Shown here one piece after another: positions 42,452 to 51,368 of a stretch of 64,000 nt of DNA. Under the pieces are notes generated by a model. It worked only from the letters and a program-made list of their open reading frames with translations. It was not told the origin of the DNA and did not search any database. Origin of the DNA: Elizabethkingia sp. YR214. GTDB lineage: Bacteria > Bacteroidota > Bacteroidia > Flavobacteriales > Weeksellaceae. The position numbers and the translations under genes were made by a program. Position 1 is the first letter of the stretch, and the number at the start of each line of letters is the position of its first letter. Location: assembly GCF_003058195.1 (NCBI RefSeq), contig NZ_QBUH01000001.1, forward strand, positions 248,001-312,000. Reading direction: 5' to 3'.

Positions 42452-44839
42452 ATGAAGGAAAGCTGTTTCCATTGTGGACAGGACATTGACAAAGAGATCA
42501 TAAGCTTTGACGAAAAAACATTCTGCTGCAACGGATGTAAGTCTGTATATGAGATCCTTAATATGAATAACCTTACCGGTTTTTATGATTTAAATAAGAA
42601 AGCCGGGATAAGACCTAGTGATGACACAGCTCCTTTTGACTATCTGGACACAAAAGAAGTTTTCGACCGTCTTGTAGATTTTTCTGAAGGCGCTACTTCT
42701 TTGGTAACCTTCAAAATTCCGGTAATCCATTGTTCTTCATGCATATGGTTATTGGAAAGTTTACAGACATTAAATAGCTCTATACATTATTCTACCGTGA
42801 ATTTCACTAAGAAAACAGTACAGATATCCTTTAATCATGAAGAATTAAAATTAAGTGAACTGGCTCAATTCCTTTCTAATCTTGGTTACAAACCAGTAAT
42901 CAACCTCGAAACAGCCGAAAGAAAGACTGAAAAAGTCGATAAAAGCTTAGTGATTAAGGTTGCTATTGCCGGATTTGCATTTGGTAATGGTATGTTCTTT
43001 TCTCTTCCTGAATACTGGTCTAAATGGTTTGGACGGGACGATGTCTGGTTAGAACACTACACACCTCTTTTCCGTTGGCTAATGTTTATGATGGCAACGG
43101 CAGTTGTTATATTCTCCGCTTCCGATTACTACAAATCGGCATGGTATGGACTTAAAAACAAAAGAATTACGATAGATATTCCTATTGTTATTGGTATTCT
43201 TGTTCTATACTTCAGAAGTTGCTATGAAATTTTCTCGAACTACGGCCCGGGATATTTTGATACCCTTTGTGGACTTTTATTCTTTATGCTATCCGGAAAA
43301 ATTTTCCAGCAGAGAACATACAATGCATTGTCCTACGACAGAGATTATAAATCCTTCTATCCGATAGCAGTTACGAAAGTTGATTTTGGCGGAGAACAGA
43401 AAAACATTCTGCTTTCCGAAATCAATATAGGCGACCGAATTTTGGTAAGAAACGAAGAAATTATACCTGTTGATGCTATCCTTATCAATGGCGAAGGTAA
43501 TATAGACAACAGTTTCATCACTGGTGAAGCGGCTACTATTAGCAAAAAACCGGGAGATAAGATATTTGCTGGAGGAAAACAAAAGGGTTCTGTTCTGGAA
43601 CTGGAGGTTATTAAAAATGTTGACCAGAGTTATCTTACCCAATTATGGAACAAGGAAGCTTTCAAAAAGCATGAAACTGGGTTAGATACACTTACCAATG
43701 CAATTAGTAAGTACTTTACTATCATCATATTAGCGGTCACTCTTTTTGCCGGAATCTATTGGTCTACTGTGGATATGCAAAAGATGTTTCAGGTTACCTG
43801 TGCTATCCTTATCGTTGCATGTCCGTGTGCATTAGCACTTTCCGCTCCGTTTACTATGGGACACATCATGCGTATTATGGGACGTCATAAAATGTATGTA
43901 AAGGATGCATTAACAGTAGAAAAGATGGCAAAAATCAACACATTGGTTTTTGACAAAACAGGTACAATTACCTATAACAAAAGAGCAAATATTGCTTTTG
44001 AAGGTATTGAACTAAGTGCTTTTGATAAGGAAAATATCAAGACTCTTCTTAAGAACTCTAATCACCCACTTTCTAAATCCCTGTATGAATTTCTGGATAT
44101 TCAGGATCCTTATTACCCTACAGAAGATTTTGTTGAAATATCAGGAAAAGGTTATGAAGCAAAGGTCCGCAACCACTTGTATAAAATAGGTTCTGCAAAA
44201 TTCACAGGAACAACTTCTGACACGATAGAAACCGCCGTTTACATCTCTAAAGACAGTGCTATTTTAGGTAAATATATTTTCAAGAACGAATACAGAACAG
44301 GTCTTAAAGAACTATTCAATGATCTGCCGGGATACGAAAAACACATCCTGAGTGGTGACAACGAGTCTGAAAGAGCTAATCTGGAGCAGATTTGCAGCAT
44401 TAACGACCTTCACTTTAATCAGTCTCCTGAACAAAAGCTGGAATATATCCAGTCGTTACAAAACCAGCATAAAAAGGTTGCAATGGTTGGTGATGGACTG
44501 AATGATGCGGGCGCACTAAAACAAAGTAATGTAGGTATTGCCATTGCAGATGACAGCAACTCGTTCACCCCGTCATCCGACATTATCATGAACGGTGATA
44601 TGTTGGGCTATCTTCCGGATTTCTTCCGTCTCTCGAAGGATGCAATCCGCATTGTAAAAGCAACCTTCATCATAAGTTTACTTTACAATGTTGTAGGTCT
44701 TACTCTCGCTGTAATAGGGAAAATGTCGCCTCTTGTAGCTGCTATTCTTATGCCTGCGAGCTCTATTAGTGTAGTCATATTTACATCCGCAACAACATGG
44801 CTGACCTCTCTAAAATATTTCAGATCACGCCGAACATAG
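42452..44839 (+). CDS. ccoI: Copper-transporting P-type ATPase for cbb3 assembly
   Basis: A 795-aa heavy-metal P1B ATPase that supplies copper to the cbb3 oxidase. The N-terminus has a FixI-type cysteine cluster (CFHCG, CCNGC), then a metal-binding motif HCSSCIWLLE, then eight helices. The ion channel motif Cys457-Pro-Cys459 (ACPCALALS), the phosphorylated Asp501 (DKTGTI), SGDNESE, and GDGLNDAGAL are all present. It is the first gene of the cbb3 cluster on this strand. Confidence 0.94.
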   Translation: MKESCFHCGQDIDKEIISFDEKTFCCNGCKSVYEILNMNNLTGFYDLNKKAGIRPSDDTAPFDYLDTKEVFDRLVDFSEGATSLVTFKIPVIHCSSCIWLLESLQTLNSSIHYSTVNFTKKTVQISFNHEELKLSELAQFLSNLGYKPVINLETAERKTEKVDKSLVIKVAIAGFAFGNGMFFSLPEYWSKWFGRDDVWLEHYTPLFRWLMFMMATAVVIFSASDYYKSAWYGLKNKRITIDIPIVIGILVLYFRSCYEIFSNYGPGYFDTLCGLLFFMLSGKIFQQRTYNALSYDRDYKSFYPIAVTKVDFGGEQKNILLSEINIGDRILVRNEEIIPVDAILINGEGNIDNSFITGEAATISKKPGDKIFAGGKQKGSVLELEVIKNVDQSYLTQLWNKEAFKKHETGLDTLTNAISKYFTIIILAVTLFAGIYWSTVDMQKMFQVTCAILIVACPCALALSAPFTMGHIMRIMGRHKMYVKDALTVEKMAKINTLVFDKTGTITYNKRANIAFEGIELSAFDKENIKTLLKNSNHPLSKSLYEFLDIQDPYYPTEDFVEISGKGYEAKVRNHLYKIGSAKFTGTTSDTIETAVYISKDSAILGKYIFKNEYRTGLKELFNDLPGYEKHILSGDNESERANLEQICSINDLHFNQSPEQKLEYIQSLQNQHKKVAMVGDGLNDAGALKQSNVGIAIADDSNSFTPSSDIIMNGDMLGYLPDFFRLSKDAIRIVKATFIISLLYNVVGLTLAVIGKMSPLVAAILMPASSISVVIFTSATTWLTSLKYFRSRRT

Positions 44840-44968
44840 TCGAAACCCCAATATACGCTTTTGTTATTTAGAAACGTTTTAAATTAACGCTTTTTAACGT
44901 TCAATGACTAATCTCATAGATAATATGTAAATTTGCAGAAGCAATTGTTTCATATATTTGCACAACTT

Positions 44969-45184
44969 ATGGACATTCTATATTTAATGATTATATGCAG
45001 CGTTTCGTTGGCTGTTATCTTCTTAATTATTTTTATTATAGGAGCCAAAAACGGGCAGTTTGAAGACGACGAATCCCCTGCTGTAAGAATGCTTTTTGAT
45101 TCTGAGATCCAGAAGGAAAAAGATCAGGAGAAAAAACAGACAGAGGACGAGATAGAAGAAGACGAAAAAATAGATAAAAAATAG
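44969..45184 (+). CDS. ccoS: cbb3-type oxidase assembly protein CcoS
   Basis: A 71-aa protein with one transmembrane helix followed by GAKNGQFEDDESPAVRML, the CcoS signature. The start ATG at 44969 gives MDILYLMIICSVSL, as in the family; an upstream TTG at 44933 is rejected because it falls in a promoter-like TAAATTTG box. A Glu/Lys-rich tail (DQEKKQTEDEIEEDEKIDKK) is longer than usual. CcoS is needed for cofactor insertion into the oxidase. Confidence 0.9.
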   Translation: MDILYLMIICSVSLAVIFLIIFIIGAKNGQFEDDESPAVRMLFDSEIQKEKDQEKKQTEDEIEEDEKIDKK

Positions 45185-45196
45185 CGATTTTATAAA

Positions 45197-47470
45197 ATGG
45201 AGACACAAAAGTTTAGTTATGACAATAATATCGTCCGTGCATTTTTGTACGCAACGATTGTATTTGGTATAGCAGGATTTATATTAGGGCTTACAGCAGC
45301 TCTGATGCTTTTCTACCCTGAATTACCGGAATTCCTTTTCGGTACAGATGATACAACTATTCAGAGTTTGAAAAGCGGAAATATTCAGGGACTAATTAAT
45401 ACGCAAGGAGCACTTGGTTTTGGTAGAATCAGAATGATGCACACCAATACTGTTATCTGGGCTTTTGTATGTAATTCATTTTTCTGTGCCGCATACTACA
45501 GTATGCAAAGGCTACTGAAAACCAGAATGTACAGTGATACACTTTCATGGATACATTTCTGGTCTTGGCAGATTATGATTGTTGTAAGCTGGGTTACTTT
45601 TGCAATGGGCTTCAACACTTCAAAAGAATATGCTGAACACGAATGGCCTGTAGATATACTTATCCTTATTTCATGGGTAGTTTTCGGTCTTAACATGTTT
45701 GGTACGATTGCTAAGAGAAGAGTAAGGCACTTATACGTAGCCATTTGGTTCTATCTTGCAACATGGATTGGGGTAGCTTTACTTCACATCGTAAATAACT
45801 TAGAAGTTCCATTAGATTTCTGGAAGTCATATTCAGTATATTCAGGAGTAAAAGATGCTATCGTACAATGGTGGTATGGTCACAATGCAGTAGCATTCGT
45901 ACTGACAACACCAGTATTAGGTATGATGTATTACTTTATGCCGAAAGCTGCAGACAGACCAGTATTCTCTTATAAATTATCTATTATTCACTTCTGGTCT
46001 CTAATCTTCGTATATCTTTGGGCTGGTCCTCACCACCTTCAGTATACAGCTTTACCAGGTTGGGCTCAGGCCTTAGCAACAGGTTTCTCTATTATGCTTA
46101 TCGCACCGTCTTGGGGAGGTATGCTAAATGGACTACTGACACTAAGAGGAGCTTGGGATAAAGTAAGAGAGAATCCGGTACTTAAATTCTTCGTAGTAGC
46201 TGTTACATGTTATGGTATGGCAACTTTCGAAGGACCGTTATTAGCAACAAAAACATTAAATAAAATTGGTCACTTTACCGACTGGGTAATTGGTCACGTA
46301 CACTTAGGTGCACTAGGATGGAATGGCTTTATGGCGTTTGGGGTTATTTACTTCATGGTTCCAATCTTATGGAGAACTAAACTTTGGTCAATAAAACTAG
46401 CTAACTGGCATTTCTGGTTAGGTACATTAGGAGTTATCTTCTATGCAGTACCAATGTATATCTCTGGTTTCACACAAGGTTTGATGTGGAAACAATTTAA
46501 CCCGGATGGTACTTTGATGTACAAAAACTGGTTAGATACTGTAACAGCGATTATTCCTTACTTTAAATTAAGATTCCTTGGAGGATCTCTATATTTAACA
46601 GGTGCTATTCTAATGGTAGTGAATATCTTCAAAACTGTTAAGCAAGGTTCTTTCCAAAAAGAAGTTCCGGCAGAAGCTCCTGCATTAGCTAAAATTGGTA
46701 ATGACAGAAAGGCTGGTGAGCCTGTTCACTTATGGATTGAAAGAATGCCTGTTTTACTTTCTATCGGTGCATTCATTACACTATCTATTGGTGGTGCTGT
46801 AGAGATTATTCCTACACTAACAATAAAGAAAAACGTGCCTACAATTTCTGCGGTTAAACCTTATTCTCCGTTAGAATTAGAAGGTCGTGACTTATATATC
46901 CGTGAAGGATGTAACTCTTGTCACTCTCAGATGATCAGACCTTTCCGTGATGAGATCGTGAGATTTGATGGTAAAAATGGTCAGTATTCCAAAGCTGGTG
47001 AATTCGTATACGATCACCCATTCCTTTGGGGATCTAAGAGAACTGGTCCGGATTTACAAAGAGAAGGTAATAAGAACCCAGATTCTTGGCATTTCAAACA
47101 CATGTATAACCCGAGATCAACATCTCCAGGTTCTATTATGCCACGTTTCCCATGGTTAATTACAAACGAGTTGGATCGTACTCATATGGTAGACAAAATG
47201 AAATTAATGAAGAATTCATTTGATATACCTTATACTAAAGGACAAATAGATTCAGCTAACGCATGGGCAGATAGCCAGGCTAAAGTAATCGTTAAGAAAA
47301 TTTTATCTGAAGCTGCGGATGTTAAAGATCAAGTAGATAAAGAAAAAGTTGCTAAAGGTGACAAATTTGTTCCTATAGAGAAGAGAGAAATTGTAGCACT
47401 TATCGCATACCTTCAGAGATTGGGTACTGATATTAAGACTACAGATGTACAGACAGCAAGCAACAACTAA
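45197..47470 (+). CDS. ccoNO: Fused cbb3 oxidase subunits I and II (CcoN-CcoO)
   Basis: A 757-aa fusion. The CcoN part (about residues 1-500) has the haem and copper ligands: His in RMMHTNTVIWAF, HNAVAFVLTTP, GPHHLQYTALPGW, and VIGHVHLGALGWNG. The CcoO part follows with a membrane anchor and a haem-c motif, Cys572-Asn-Ser-Cys-His576 (EGCNSCHSQMIRP). Such fusion is usual in Bacteroidota and keeps the two subunits in one chain. It transfers electrons to oxygen at low oxygen tension. Confidence 0.95.
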   Translation: METQKFSYDNNIVRAFLYATIVFGIAGFILGLTAALMLFYPELPEFLFGTDDTTIQSLKSGNIQGLINTQGALGFGRIRMMHTNTVIWAFVCNSFFCAAYYSMQRLLKTRMYSDTLSWIHFWSWQIMIVVSWVTFAMGFNTSKEYAEHEWPVDILILISWVVFGLNMFGTIAKRRVRHLYVAIWFYLATWIGVALLHIVNNLEVPLDFWKSYSVYSGVKDAIVQWWYGHNAVAFVLTTPVLGMMYYFMPKAADRPVFSYKLSIIHFWSLIFVYLWAGPHHLQYTALPGWAQALATGFSIMLIAPSWGGMLNGLLTLRGAWDKVRENPVLKFFVVAVTCYGMATFEGPLLATKTLNKIGHFTDWVIGHVHLGALGWNGFMAFGVIYFMVPILWRTKLWSIKLANWHFWLGTLGVIFYAVPMYISGFTQGLMWKQFNPDGTLMYKNWLDTVTAIIPYFKLRFLGGSLYLTGAILMVVNIFKTVKQGSFQKEVPAEAPALAKIGNDRKAGEPVHLWIERMPVLLSIGAFITLSIGGAVEIIPTLTIKKNVPTISAVKPYSPLELEGRDLYIREGCNSCHSQMIRPFRDEIVRFDGKNGQYSKAGEFVYDHPFLWGSKRTGPDLQREGNKNPDSWHFKHMYNPRSTSPGSIMPRFPWLITNELDRTHMVDKMKLMKNSFDIPYTKGQIDSANAWADSQAKVIVKKILSEAADVKDQVDKEKVAKGDKFVPIEKREIVALIAYLQRLGTDIKTTDVQTASNN

Positions 47471-47484
47471 AAAATAATAATAAA

Positions 47485-47682
47485 ATGATCCCTCAGAACT
47501 TTAAAGACATACTAAGCAACGGCGAAAATGTAGGGTTATATCAGACTCTGGCGCTTATCTTATTTGTATTGTTCTTTATCGGATTGGTATATGTGGTTTT
47601 TAAAAAACCAAAAAAATACTACAGGGACAGAGAAAATGCACCATTGGAAGATGGTGACGAAATCAATAATAATCTACATTAA
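47485..47682 (+). CDS. ccoQ: cbb3 oxidase subunit CcoQ-like
   Basis: A 65-aa protein with one transmembrane helix (YQTLALILFVLFFIGLVYVV) followed by FKKPKKYYRDRENAPLEDGD, a CcoQ-like tail. It lies 15 bases after ccoNO and 12 before ccoP, the usual place. Sequence conservation in this subunit is low, so assignment rests on position, size and the KKYYRDRE pattern. Confidence 0.82.
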   Translation: MIPQNFKDILSNGENVGLYQTLALILFVLFFIGLVYVVFKKPKKYYRDRENAPLEDGDEINNNLH

Positions 47683-47694
47683 GAAAAAAACGAT

Positions 47695-48588
47695 ATGAAA
47701 CCAAGAACGCCCGTATTTGTAAACTTTGTAATTGTGGTGGCTTTGCTAATCATTGTTTACAATATGTTTGTGCAAAACACTTCTTTCTTTGGCTCTCCAT
47801 ACTTCTGGGCTACTATTATTATTGCCGGAATTATGGTATTTATAGCAAACGGAATTGGTGATCTTATAGAAAACAATCGTTTTCAAAAGTTATCCGAGGA
47901 AGAGAAGAAAGCTTATCTTGAAGACAAGAAAACTCCATACTACAAAAGATTATGGGCTTCTGCATTCAAAAAGCAATCTAACGCTGAAGAGCAGGATATG
48001 ATCATCGACCACGGTTTCGATGGCATTACCGAATTAGATAATGCACTTCCAAAATGGTGGTTAGGTCTATTCTACTTCGGATGTATATTCTGCGTAGTGT
48101 ATGTTTCTGCTTATGCATTTACTGACTATGCTCACCCGGTAGCAGAATATGAAAAAGAATACAAAGAACAGTTAGCTGCAATTGCAGAGTATGAGAAAAC
48201 AGCTCCTAAGATTACAGTAGAAACTGCAAAATATGACCCTGCGAACATCCCTGAAGGACAACAGTTATTCGACTCTAACTGTGCTTCATGTCACGGACAA
48301 GGTGGTAAAGGGGGAATCGGTCCTAACTTAACAGATGATTACTGGATTAACGTTAAAGAACCAGACGTTTTCCACAATGTTTTCTGGATGGACGAAAACG
48401 GATCTCCTAATAACCCTGCGATGAGAGCCTTTATTAAAGAAGGCGTAATTACAGGAAAAGATGCTGAAAAAATTGCAGCATATATTTACCACATTAATCA
48501 GGAGATACCTCCGATTACGCAAGCACAAGGAGGAGCAGCTCCGCAAGGAGAAGTCGCCCCATGGGTTAAAGGAACACCAAGAAAGTAA
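47695..48588 (+). CDS. ccoP: cbb3 oxidase subunit III CcoP (single haem)
   Basis: A 297-aa membrane-anchored cytochrome c. Two N-terminal helices are followed by KWWLGLFYFGCIFCVVYV, an additional helix of the CcoP family, then the periplasmic domain. Only one CxxCH is present, Cys196-Ala-Ser-Cys199-His200 (SNCASCHGQGGKGGIGPN). Proteobacterial CcoP has two haems. The extra N-terminal region with a Lys/Glu-rich loop is typical of Bacteroidota proteins. Confidence 0.9.
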   Translation: MKPRTPVFVNFVIVVALLIIVYNMFVQNTSFFGSPYFWATIIIAGIMVFIANGIGDLIENNRFQKLSEEEKKAYLEDKKTPYYKRLWASAFKKQSNAEEQDMIIDHGFDGITELDNALPKWWLGLFYFGCIFCVVYVSAYAFTDYAHPVAEYEKEYKEQLAAIAEYEKTAPKITVETAKYDPANIPEGQQLFDSNCASCHGQGGKGGIGPNLTDDYWINVKEPDVFHNVFWMDENGSPNNPAMRAFIKEGVITGKDAEKIAAYIYHINQEIPPITQAQGGAAPQGEVAPWVKGTPRK

Positions 48589-48630
48589 TAGCCCAGCTAT
48601 TACTTTTTATTTTTTATATAGGACTGAGTT

Positions 48631-50085
48631 ATGGCAACAGAAAAACAAAAATCAGATTTTGAACAGGCTTACGTTGTAGAAGCCGAAACATTTCGGGATT
48701 CTGTAGGTACAATGGATAACACCGGTAAACGGAAATGGGTATTCCCGAGAAAACCAAAGGGAAAATACACCAATTACCGAAACATTGTAAGTACACTCCT
48801 GCTAATTGTATTTTTTGTTTTACCGTTCCTGAAAATAAATGGGAACCCGGTTCTGAAATTCAATATTCTGGATCGCGAGTTCTTTATTTTCGGACAGCCA
48901 TTCTACCCTCAGGACTTTTTTATTCTGACAATAGGTGCTATTACAGGATTGATCTTCATTACACTCTTTACTGTTGTTTTTGGTAGAATATTCTGCGGAT
49001 GGATATGCCCTCAGACAATTTTTATGGAAAGTGTTTTCCGTAAAATAGAATATCTTATAGAAGGTGACAGAAACAAACAAATTCGTCTCGACTCACAGCC
49101 ATGGAACACAGAGAAAATCTGGAAACGCGGACTGAAGTGGAGCATTTTTATTCTTATCTCATTAATTATTTCTCACTTAATGTTCTCTTATATCGTAGGA
49201 TATGAAAGAGTATTGGCAATAATGAAAGAAGGACCCGTTAAGAATTATGATAATTTCCTTGTCATGATTTTGTTTTCTGCTGCATTCTACTTTGTATTTG
49301 CATGGTTCAGAGAACAGGTATGTACACTGGTTTGTCCATACGGAAGGTTACAGGGAGTATTGATTGATAAAAAGACCATCAACGTATTTTACGATTTTAA
49401 ACGTGGTGAAAACCGTTCTAAATGGAGAAAAGGTGAAGACCGTAAGGCTGCAGGAAAAGGAGACTGTATCGACTGTGGACAATGTGTTGTTGTGTGCCCA
49501 ACCGGTATCGACATCCGTAATGGCCAGCAGCTGGAATGTATAAACTGTACAGCATGTATTGATGCCTGCGACGAAGTAATGGACAAAGTAGGCCTTCCAA
49601 AAGGACTTATTCGTTATGCTTCTGAAGATGAAATAGAGAAAGGAGAGAAATTTAAATTCACAACAAGAATGAAAGCGTATGCAGCAGTTCTTCTTTTGCT
49701 TGTTATAGGATCTTCATTTATCATCCTTAATCGTTCTGCTGTTGAAGGTAAATTTATAAAACCTGCAGGATCTACTTATTATGTAAAAGACAGCCGAACT
49801 GTCAATGTATACAATTATACCCTTCTTAATAAAAGTAACGAAGACAAGGTTGTTACTATTAAAATAATTTCACCTCAAAATGGAGAAATTGAAGTAATCG
49901 GCGGGGTTAACAAAATTATTATGAAGCGAGATGTTTCTACTAAAGGAACTATTAACATTTCCTTCCCTTCAAAAGAAATAAACCTTTCAAAACAAAATAT
50001 AGTTATCGGAGTTTATGACCAGAAAGGAGCCCTTATCGACTCTTATGAAACCTACTTCGAGGGACCATTTAAAATGACGTTGTAA
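48631..50085 (+). CDS. ccoG: cbb3 oxidase accessory protein CcoG
   Basis: A 484-aa iron-sulfur membrane protein that acts in copper reduction for oxidase assembly. It has an N-terminal membrane domain with CGWICPQTIFMESVFRKIEY, and two ferredoxin clusters: Cys279, 282, 285, 289 (CIDCGQCVVVCP) and Cys303, 306, 309, 313 (CINCTACIDACD). The C-terminal part is a periplasmic Ig-like domain. Position in the cbb3 cluster agrees with the assignment. Confidence 0.94.
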   Translation: MATEKQKSDFEQAYVVEAETFRDSVGTMDNTGKRKWVFPRKPKGKYTNYRNIVSTLLLIVFFVLPFLKINGNPVLKFNILDREFFIFGQPFYPQDFFILTIGAITGLIFITLFTVVFGRIFCGWICPQTIFMESVFRKIEYLIEGDRNKQIRLDSQPWNTEKIWKRGLKWSIFILISLIISHLMFSYIVGYERVLAIMKEGPVKNYDNFLVMILFSAAFYFVFAWFREQVCTLVCPYGRLQGVLIDKKTINVFYDFKRGENRSKWRKGEDRKAAGKGDCIDCGQCVVVCPTGIDIRNGQQLECINCTACIDACDEVMDKVGLPKGLIRYASEDEIEKGEKFKFTTRMKAYAAVLLLLVIGSSFIILNRSAVEGKFIKPAGSTYYVKDSRTVNVYNYTLLNKSNEDKVVTIKIISPQNGEIEVIGGVNKIIMKRDVSTKGTINISFPSKEINLSKQNIVIGVYDQKGALIDSYETYFEGPFKMTL

Positions 50086-50087
50086 TT

Positions 50088-50558
50088 ATGAAATCTAAAT
50101 TCACTTGGGGACATGGGATGGTCCTTGCATTAGCAGGCTTTATTGCTTTTATACTTGGAATGATATTCTTCTATACAAGAGGCTATCAGACCTCGGAAAT
50201 GGTATCCGAAAACTACTATGAAGATGAATTAATATACCAGGATGTAATCGACGCTAAAACAGCAGCAGCTAGCTTACCTGAAAAACCTGTATATACTCAG
50301 AATGCTGATGGAATAAGAATTACTTTTCCAAAGCAGTTTACCAATGCTAATTCAAAATTCAAATTTTTCCTGTTCAGAACCGAAGATTCTAATCTGGATA
50401 TTAAAAAGGAAACTGAATTAGACAGTAATAATTCTATTTTTATACCAGCAAAAGCAGGTATACTAAAAGACGGATCTTATACATTAAAACTTAACTGGAA
50501 AGAAAATTCCGGTAAAGCATATCAGATAGATTATAACCTTATATGGACTTCGCATTAG
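50088..50558 (+). CDS. ccoH: FixH/CcoH family protein
   Basis: A 156-aa protein with one N-terminal transmembrane helix (GMVLALAGFIAFILGMIFFY), then VSENYYEDELIYQDVIDA, the FixH family motif, and a periplasmic domain. It is needed for assembly or stability of the cbb3 oxidase. It starts two bases after ccoG, and its stop overlaps the next gene by 16 bases. Confidence 0.88.
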   Translation: MKSKFTWGHGMVLALAGFIAFILGMIFFYTRGYQTSEMVSENYYEDELIYQDVIDAKTAAASLPEKPVYTQNADGIRITFPKQFTNANSKFKFFLFRTEDSNLDIKKETELDSNNSIFIPAKAGILKDGSYTLKLNWKENSGKAYQIDYNLIWTSH

Positions 50559-51292
50559 TCATATCAGCTATAGGATTAGGTTTTGCATCCGGGTTTCACT
50601 GTATCGGGATGTGTGGCCCTATTGCTCTATCTATGGGGCTGACTAAACAGCAGCAGACCAATTTTTATTTGCAAAATCTGACTTACCAGTTCGGACGTAT
50701 ACTTACATATACTATTTTAGGCGCCATTTTGGGCGTAATAGGCGAAGGATTTGAGATGGCCGGGTTCCAACAGGTTCTTACCATTTCCGTTGGAATTATG
50801 CTTATTATTATGGCTTTATTTTCTTTCGGTGGAAAAGACTTTGCTTCCAGATTACCTTTTATCAATAAAGCATTGTTAAAAGTGAAGATTAATCTGAGCC
50901 AACTATTACAGAAAGCAGATTACAAATCCCGTTTTACTACAGGATTACTAAATGGTCTTCTACCATGTGGCATGGTCTATATGGCGCTTACAGCTTCACT
51001 GGCTGCTGGTGGTGTATGGCAGGGTGCCACGTTTATGGGAATCTTCGGGCTTGGAACTTTTCCTTTTATGTTCGCAGTTGTACTGGTTGGAAATTTAATG
51101 AATCAGGCTTTAAGAATAAAAGTTTTAAAAGTGATTCCTATCGTTATGATTATCCTTGGCGGACTTTTTATTCTCCGTGGTATGGAAATAGGTATTCCAT
51201 ATCTTTCTCCTGCTTCTGAAGCTATGGGAATCTCTAAAGACCCTGCAAGCTGCCATACTCCGGGACACAGTTCCGAAGAACATTCACACTAA
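50543..51292 (+). CDS. SafE/TauE-like membrane protein of the cbb3 cluster
   Basis: A 249-aa protein with six predicted helices. It has SGFHCIGMCGPIALSMGL, the cysteine-containing signature of the SafE-like CcoH-associated family, and TTGLLNGLLPCGMVYMAL. Such proteins are fused to or next to copper enzymes and may transport copper. The tail SCHTPGHSSEEHSH is His/Cys-rich and could bind a metal. The start ATG lies within the ccoH end. Confidence 0.85.
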   Translation: MDFALVISAIGLGFASGFHCIGMCGPIALSMGLTKQQQTNFYLQNLTYQFGRILTYTILGAILGVIGEGFEMAGFQQVLTISVGIMLIIMALFSFGGKDFASRLPFINKALLKVKINLSQLLQKADYKSRFTTGLLNGLLPCGMVYMALTASLAAGGVWQGATFMGIFGLGTFPFMFAVVLVGNLMNQALRIKVLKVIPIVMIILGGLFILRGMEIGIPYLSPASEAMGISKDPASCHTPGHSSEEHSH

Positions 51293-51315
51293 AATTTATT
51301 TTGTTAATTATAAAA

Positions 51316-51350
51316 AGAAAGCGACCCGATTAATAATCAGGTCGCTTTCT
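51316..51350. terminator. Terminator between the cbb3 cluster and serS
   Basis: AGAAAGCGACC (51316-51326) pairs with GGTCGCTTTCT (51340-51350). T-rich flanks on both sides suggest that it acts on both strands. Confidence 0.85.
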
Positions 51351-51368
51351 GTATATTATTGAATCTGA

